From positions 24,274,365 to 24,338,364 of the forward strand of contig BTRK01000006.1 in assembly GCA_036245805.1 (NCBI GenBank): a DNA stretch of 64,000 nucleotides, read 5' to 3'. Below, one piece after another: positions 58,819-64,000 of this stretch (positions are counted from its first letter, which is position 1; the number at the start of each line of letters is the position of its first letter). The stretch is from Pristionchus mayeri (lineage: Eukaryota > Nematoda > Chromadorea > Rhabditida > Neodiplogasteridae). Both the position numbers and the translations under genes were made by a program. Under the pieces are notes generated by a model that had not been told where the DNA came from, did no database searches, and was given only the letters and a program-made list of their open reading frames with translations.

Positions 58819-59850
58819 ATGTCTGACTTTCCCGACACGGACTTCATTGATACATGCAGATCTAGGCTCATCTCTGCATGCATCCAGTCAACGGATGTAT
58901 GTAGTCGATGCACGAACAGATGGAAAGGACAGAGAGATGGATGATGTGATGAGAAGACCAGTCATTTATCTCCAACATACTCATCGAATGATGCCATGGG
59001 GTCAATTCTGCGTCGTTCCAACCATAAATTTGAGGTGTAGGGGGCATTCGATTCTCAGTGCTCACTTTTTTTTCTAAAATTTGATCTATTGATATTGATA
59101 AATATAACAAGCTTTCTGTTATATGATAAAAAGAATTACCGTGTTTGGATTGTATTATAGAATTATTCGGGATTATTCGACCTCGGCTGTCAATTTTGGC
59201 ACTATGGACATTATCCGGAACCATCTTGTTCAATGGGAATATTTCAGGAGTAATTTAATGTGCTTTCGTTTCTCGAGTATAGATAACAGATATGTTATAA
59301 CTTCTTGCACATTAAAATATGATAATTTCATTATTAGATATCTTCTGAAATTGGATATCTTCAGTCTTTACAATATAACCTCACCAGTTGTATCGATCGG
59401 AGTTCAGTTGCTCCTCCTCTACATGGTTACTAGTCCATTTGTATATCTGTTATCACCTTCAGACTATTCGTACCCCCTCCCTCCCCTTCCATACTTCGAC
59501 TACATTCAATGATGTTATCATAAGTCTCAGAATTGAAAAGATCTCTCTCTTTCTCCCTACCACACGTTTGACGTAGTCGTCACTGATGATATTCTGTTTT
59601 CTTGTCGTATCTCTCAATACTTGTCCACTCTCATCAGTCCTAGACCAGATAATCTCGATCTCTCTTCGACTTCGTCGCGATGCTTTTCAGTCCTCTCATT
59701 CTCTTCTTCCTCATTCTTCTCACTCTCATTCTTCTCTCACTCTTTCTGTAAGTCATTCTCTCTTCCTCATTCTCCTCACAGCGTATCAACGAGGGGAAAG
59801 TAGGGGGTCTTCTCGGATCGATATCAGCGTCTCACTTGTACTCCTTCTAG
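58819..59850 (+). CDS. Hypothetical protein, unrecognised
   Basis: A tentative four-exon model. 58819-58896 starts MSDFPDTDFIDTCRSRLISA and has a GTATGT donor. Then 58954-59034 (SPTYSSNDAMGSILRRSNHK), about 59578-59751 (hydrophobic, then Ser/His-rich) and 59781-59850 (RINEGKVGGLLGSISASHLY, ending in a TAG stop). All junctions are GT-AG in phase 0, but several frames are open in the third exon and the protein has no recognisable domain. The large intron, 59035-59577, is AT-rich and empty. Confidence 0.35.
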
Positions 59851-60098
59851 AACACAGAGACGATTGGTGTGAACCCGAAGTTGGAATAGGGAAATTATAA
59901 AATATCATTAGTTTGGAAAACGTACCGAAATTCTAAAAAAGATTTAATTGTTTGGAAACTTGTTGAATGTATGATCATTCTCGTCTGCAGAGTAGTGCAA
60001 TTCGATTGATATTGCAGCAAAATCGACCATGTTTCCATGCAATGTCACTCTTAAAAGAATCGAGCTACTGATATGGCCATCGATTGTTCTGTAAACAG

Positions 60099-60389
60099 GC
60101 ATTCCAACCGTTTACCTTGTTTGAAGAAGATAGTGAATGAGATTTGCACTGCCATGCAAATGAACTCCCTTGAGCCGCTCTCTGTTCCTCTTCCATGCTC
60201 TCCTCCTTCCAGTCTCATCTTCTTCTTCGATGAGATCGACGAGATCTTCGACCACGCTACATTCGTACTCCGTCTCGTCTCTAGACCAATTGGTGAGATA
60301 AGGGGAATTCTCTGATATTGTCGTTCTTGAGGATTCCTCGTCTCTCGTTTCTGGCGAAGTACTACTTCAACTCGTCATTCCAATCAGAG
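60099..60389 (+). CDS. Two exons of an unrecognised gene
   Basis: 60099-60292 encodes RLPCLKKIVNEICTAMQMNS followed by an ordered-looking block (LIFFFDEIDEIFDHATFVLR) and ends at a GTGAGA donor. 60332-60389 continues in matching phase (FLVSRFWRSTTSTRHSNQ) to a weak GTCAAA donor. The DEID pair is suggestive of a folded domain but no family is named. Neither the start nor the end is resolved; transposon DNA follows directly downstream. Confidence 0.35.
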
Positions 60390-60614
60390 GTCAAACTAAG
60401 TGAATTCGTTATATCTTGAAGAAGGATCATATAGTTCAGATCCTTTCTCCTATCGATCATCCATGTTTAAAGAGGAGTCAACATGATTGAATTCTAAAGT
60501 GCAGTCGCCCCTTCCCCGTCCCCACCCCCAATAACGGGCGTTTTGGGGCGACTCGCAGCGTGTAGCCTCATGTTTTGACATTTTTGTCTGTAGATTTCTC
60601 TCAAGAGTACGAAT

Positions 60615-60930
60615 TTTTATTTATTTATTTATCACATCAGGCAGTTGTGCTCAGGTGAGGATGGGGCCATATTCTTCATAGGCTGCGCTCCACCAATAGG
60701 GTCCAATGGCTCTTCTGAGGTCATCACGCCATCGAGTCTTGAGATGGCCTTGAGGGCGTGCACGATTGTAGGGCGTCCATACGGTAGTCGCACGCGTCCA
60801 GTGGTTGACACGCATCTCCCGTAACTTCAGCGCCCGTTTTGCTTTGCATTTGAGGGCCTCCTTATTCCAGTCGCGTACTCCAGTGATCTCCCGCAGTCTC
60901 TCGTTCCTCATTCGGTCCTTGAGTACGAAT
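60615..60930 (-). mobile_element. LINE reverse-transcriptase 3' fragment
   Basis: Minus-strand frame 60657-60930 reads RMRNERLREITGVRDW, then GHLKTRWRDDLRRAIGPYWW, the C-terminal signature (R-x-x-x-RW-x-DD-x-x-x-x-G-x-W) of RTE/Jockey-type endonuclease-reverse transcriptases. It ends in a TAAATAAATAAATAAA tail (on the minus strand), a LINE 3' end. The 5' side is cut off exactly where the mariner-type element begins. Confidence 0.8.
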
Positions 60931-60933
60931 CTA

Positions 60934-61828
60934 TTAGGTTGGTCCATAAGTTTCTGACTTTTTATTTTTCATAATTTCTCCTGGCCTATTTCGATTGCCT
61001 GCAATTCCTCTATAGTTTTAGTTACGTCAGTAGTGGTGGAGTACCGTAAAACATCATTGAATATAGCGGTTATTGAACGTTAGAAAATTATTTTCATATC
61101 GAAACTGCCGAAAATTGAGTTTTTCGGTGTTTTTGGTTGAGCTCAACTTCTCAAATATTTCAGACCTCCTGAATCTGCCCAAGATATATGTAGTAGGGCA
61201 AGAGTTGCTTGTTCAATTAAACGTGAACAACTCGGTCTTCATTGCGAGTGAGAAGAGAGAAACAACAAAACGTGCTGATTTCAATGTTTCAATTTCTACA
61301 TCGCAGTTCCGAAATATCCTAATTACCTATTGATTTATGAATCTGATCCTAAATATAACTGTGTACTAAGATAGGAAGGTAGAAAATAATGAGCCACTAT
61401 TGAGCTCTCGAGGTCGATCTATACGAGTACAGTGCCAGAAAATATAAAACAAGCATTTTCCAATTAGCGCAGTTTCTTGATTTTGGCCAAAATTTTAAGC
61501 GGGGATTCAGAGGACCAGAATTTCCGAAGTGTCAAATTATATGTCCCTGTAATAGGCTTCTCAACAATCCATCGCTTGTGTCTCAATCACTTCTGCCCTT
61601 GGAGTTACGATCAATTGAAAAGTGTTGAAAATCAAGCACGAAGTAGATTTTGACTGTGAATAGTGTCATCCTTGCTGATCGAATTGGCCCGATATTGCAT
61701 CGCTTAAAAAGTATTCCCAAGCCGTCATCAACTATGCATAACCATTAGTTGATTGACTGAATGCGTTGGACGGGGAAGGTCAAAATGTCCGAACATGAAA
61801 ATAGTCAGAAACTTATGGACCAACCTGA
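60934..61828. mobile_element. Non-autonomous mariner-type element
   Basis: Begins TTAGGTTGGTCCATAAGTTT and ends with ACTTATGGACCAACCTGA, flanked by TA (60932-60933, 61829-61830). This is the terminal-repeat style of mariner elements. The 895-bp interior has one 86-codon open stretch (61073-61333) with no transposase motif. Confidence 0.88.
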
Positions 61829-61830
61829 TA

Positions 61831-62690
61831 TATGCGAAATCTACTTTCGAAAATATTTATGTTGAGATATGTCCTGAGGAGTCATACTTCGAGTCTCTCC
61901 CCCCCCCCCCCTCCCCATCATTCCATACATTCCCCATTCCCCATCTCCATCTGACGAAGGAGCGATGTCGTATGGAAATGTGGGGAGGGGAGGGGAGAAA
62001 ATCGAATTATGACCAGGACATTACTCAAAATCAATATTTTTCGAAGGCGGATTTCGCAGTTCGATTTGCACTGACGAGCGAAACCCACAGCCAAAAATTT
62101 CCCTAAAATATACACTTTGAATACCATAATTTTAGACCGCCTCAAATTTGCTGTGAAATCAGGGGGTGAGTCACCTCGACTCGCACGTTAGAGATTGAGC
62201 GACGATTTATTATTGATAGAAAATGAAATGATAAATGCATTGTGCCATTGTCTTTTGATACTCACGCACATTGAAACTTTTTTGCGAGCGCTTTTTACTA
62301 TGCGATTGGAAAAAATATACCTCTTCCTCTCGCTCCACACCTCCTCATTTGTTATTTGTGTGGTTAAATGCCCTGAAAACCAGTTGATCGGGCGCCGTGA
62401 GCGTAGCCGACGTCGGTTGAATCCTTTGTAAAGTTTCCTCCACCTAGAAGTGTATAGTTTTGAAATAGAATTTTTCCACGACTACTTATATATTGTCCTC
62501 TAATTGAATGGACATGCCTTCAATGACCAAGTTGTGTTTGATAAAAAAGTGACTTTCAATTCTTCGTTCATTGTGAATTCGTCCATGGAAAAATGTTAGG
62601 AGAGCAAAGAAGAGACGAGGGTCGAAGATTAGAATAGAACAACAGAAAGCAGAAGATCATCGGATTAAATATTCCAGTCTCCCTCTCCCT
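61831..62690. other. Intergenic, no gene seen
   Basis: AT-rich with a C13 run (61899-61911) and no splice-supported coding sequence. Open stretches here have biased but unrecognised content. Confidence 0.4.
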
Positions 62691-63009
62691 CTCTCTTTTG
62701 ACTCCACGACAGTTCGAGGAACACCCCAACGAAACGAACACTCATTCGACAACCGACACCGACCCTGAGTGGCCTTTGATCTCTATCCTTTTATGTAGTA
62801 TCAGTTCAAATTATTCGGTCGATGTTTCCTACAGATTCTTTTCGTTTCCTACGTCCACAATACTCACAGAATGCACCAATTCTGTTCCATCGCTCGAAAC
62901 CTAACCCCCTCCCTCCTCTGCGAATCGGGGATGGTTAAGATGTTCCAAACTCGACTCTCCTTCTAGACCAATTAGTCTCTTCTCACTTCTTCTTGTACTC
63001 CAATTTCAG

Positions 63010-63813
63010 TGCGCGAGTGTGTCTCCCAGTGTATTTGGACTGCGGCTCATGTCTTCCCTTCGAACAATGAGGTGTGAAGAGAAGAGAGAGGAGGGACACT
63101 TCGATGGTTCTTCGTCCCATTCAGTAGTGGATAGAAGGGAGAAGAGCAGCGATGACCTCCCTCCTCTTCCTTCCCTTCCTCATCGTGAGCATTCCTCCTC
63201 TTCCCCTCTCATCTCCATTCAGGTCGTTGTCTCTTCTGCTTCCATGGAATGGTGCGAGTATTGGACTCTTCTCGATCAGAAGGAATCTCATCCTGAATGT
63301 GCTCTCTTCACCAATTCAAAGGTTTATTCTACTTCATCACTTCATGTCATCTTCTCCTCTCTCCAGGAGACAATTCTGCGTAGGATAGGCCGATATCCCG
63401 ATGAGATTCCCTCTGCAGCTGTTCCCTCCTCTCCCATCACTCCTTACGAACCAAGTATGAATCAGGATGATTAGATGGGATGATTAATCTTCCTTCTCAG
63501 TTCTCTCTGCCTCTCCTCCGAAGTGTGAGAACGAGAAGGAGATCATGGATTGCATCGAATGCGAGAGTCATTGCACCAATACGAATCCCCCCTGTACCAG
63601 AGTGAGACCACCATTCTTAATGATTACTATGACCAACAAGCACTGACCAATAGTCTCCTTTATCCGTCCTCTTCCCTTCAGGATCTCTCATGTTCTCGTG
63701 GTTGTGTGTGTGCAGGGGGCTTCGTTCGATCGATGGGAGGGGAGTGCATCCCCATCCAGAATTGCCCCATTCTTCCCACGGAGAAGGAAGCGAAGGTCTA
63801 CATCGACAGTTAG
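63010..63813 (+). CDS. Secreted PAN/Apple-TIL protein, 3' part
   Basis: The 3' part of an extracellular cysteine-rich gene; the signal-peptide exon was not found. Exons 63010-63071, 63223-63321, 63367-63454, 63501-63601, 63682-63813. The first two read RECVSQCIWTAA, then EWCEYWTLLDQKESHPECAL, a C-x3-C…C…C-x-L-F spacing like a PAN/Apple module. The last two form one TIL (trypsin-inhibitor-like) domain with all ten cysteines: PPKC, MDC, IEC, SHC, PPC, LSC, RGC, VC, GEC, QNC. TIL domains form five disulfides and many inhibit serine proteases; the reactive loop would be between the fifth and sixth cysteines (TRDLS). The stop at 63811 may instead be a GTTAGT donor, so more TIL copies could follow beyond the window. 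An exon near 62712 (FEEHPNETNTHSTTDTDPEW) may belong upstream. Confidence 0.75.
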
Positions 63814-64000
63814 TCACTCACTCAATCACTCCGAGGGGCGAATTCCATTTGATTAGACCAGATAGGGAGAGTGATGAAATACCCTTCCCATTCTCATTTT
63901 TTCTCACTGGGAGGAGAAACAGAAGATGCAGAATGAGGGGAGGGCGATATTCATTTCCAATTCCTTTGTTGGTTTTTTTCTTTCGTCGGTCCCCCTTCAT
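63814..64000. other. Right edge, intron or 3' flank
   Basis: No supported feature. It is either the 3' UTR of the TIL gene or the next intron, depending on whether the GTTAGT at 63810 is used. Confidence 0.3.

Overview
This is eukaryotic nuclear DNA from an animal. The most likely source is a nematode, probably rhabditid or diplogastrid. Genes are split into many small exons joined by GT-AG introns, some only 45-50 bp. Acceptors are mostly short TTGCAG- or TTGAG-type sites. Several start codons sit within 0-10 bp of an acceptor-like AG, as expected for spliced-leader trans-splicing. One gene is the NPAS4 relative known in C. elegans as CKY-1. The species assignment is inference.

Left third (1-25 kb): a PUF60 splicing factor (+, 966-7611); a HINT3-type HIT protein (+, 9119-11533); a 73-residue secreted, dibasic-rich peptide precursor assembled from three short exons (+, 11852-12296); a serine-rich protein with an internal 42-residue duplication (+, 12867-15080); carnitine palmitoyltransferase 1 with about 21 exons (-, 15666-20789); and a REEP-family ER-shaping protein (-, 21926-24805).

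Middle (25-52.5 kb): an RNF26-like membrane RING E3 ligase (+, 25291-33823) whose 7.7-kb intron is almost entirely transposon; an unrecognised Ser/Pro/Arg-rich protein with PP1-docking-like motifs (+, 34098-38925, perhaps to 40822); and an LRPPRC-like mitochondrial helical-repeat protein (+, 41223 to 49614 or 52481) that carries a LINE in one intron and a hAT-like foldback element inside a coding exon.

Right part (52.5-64 kb): a small basic protein (+, 53213-55030); the NPAS4/CKY-1 bHLH-PAS factor (-, 55751-58720); two poorly resolved plus-strand genes; a LINE fragment abutting a mariner-type element; and the 3' part of a secreted PAN/Apple-TIL protein (+, 63010-63813).

The dominant unusual theme is inverted-repeat (foldback) DNA inside introns: at least ten elements of 0.1-5 kb. 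One is a branched, nested assembly at 26.05-30.96 kb. Eleven G/C homopolymer runs of 10-19 bp are also scattered through the window. The genes serve unrelated housekeeping roles (splicing, fatty-acid import into mitochondria, ER shape, mitochondrial RNA, transcription), so there is no single pathway. Short same-strand spacings suggest two possible operon-like clusters (9.1-15.1 kb and 25.3-52.5 kb). All exon models were read by eye from reading frame, splice-site and family similarity; none has been tested against transcripts.
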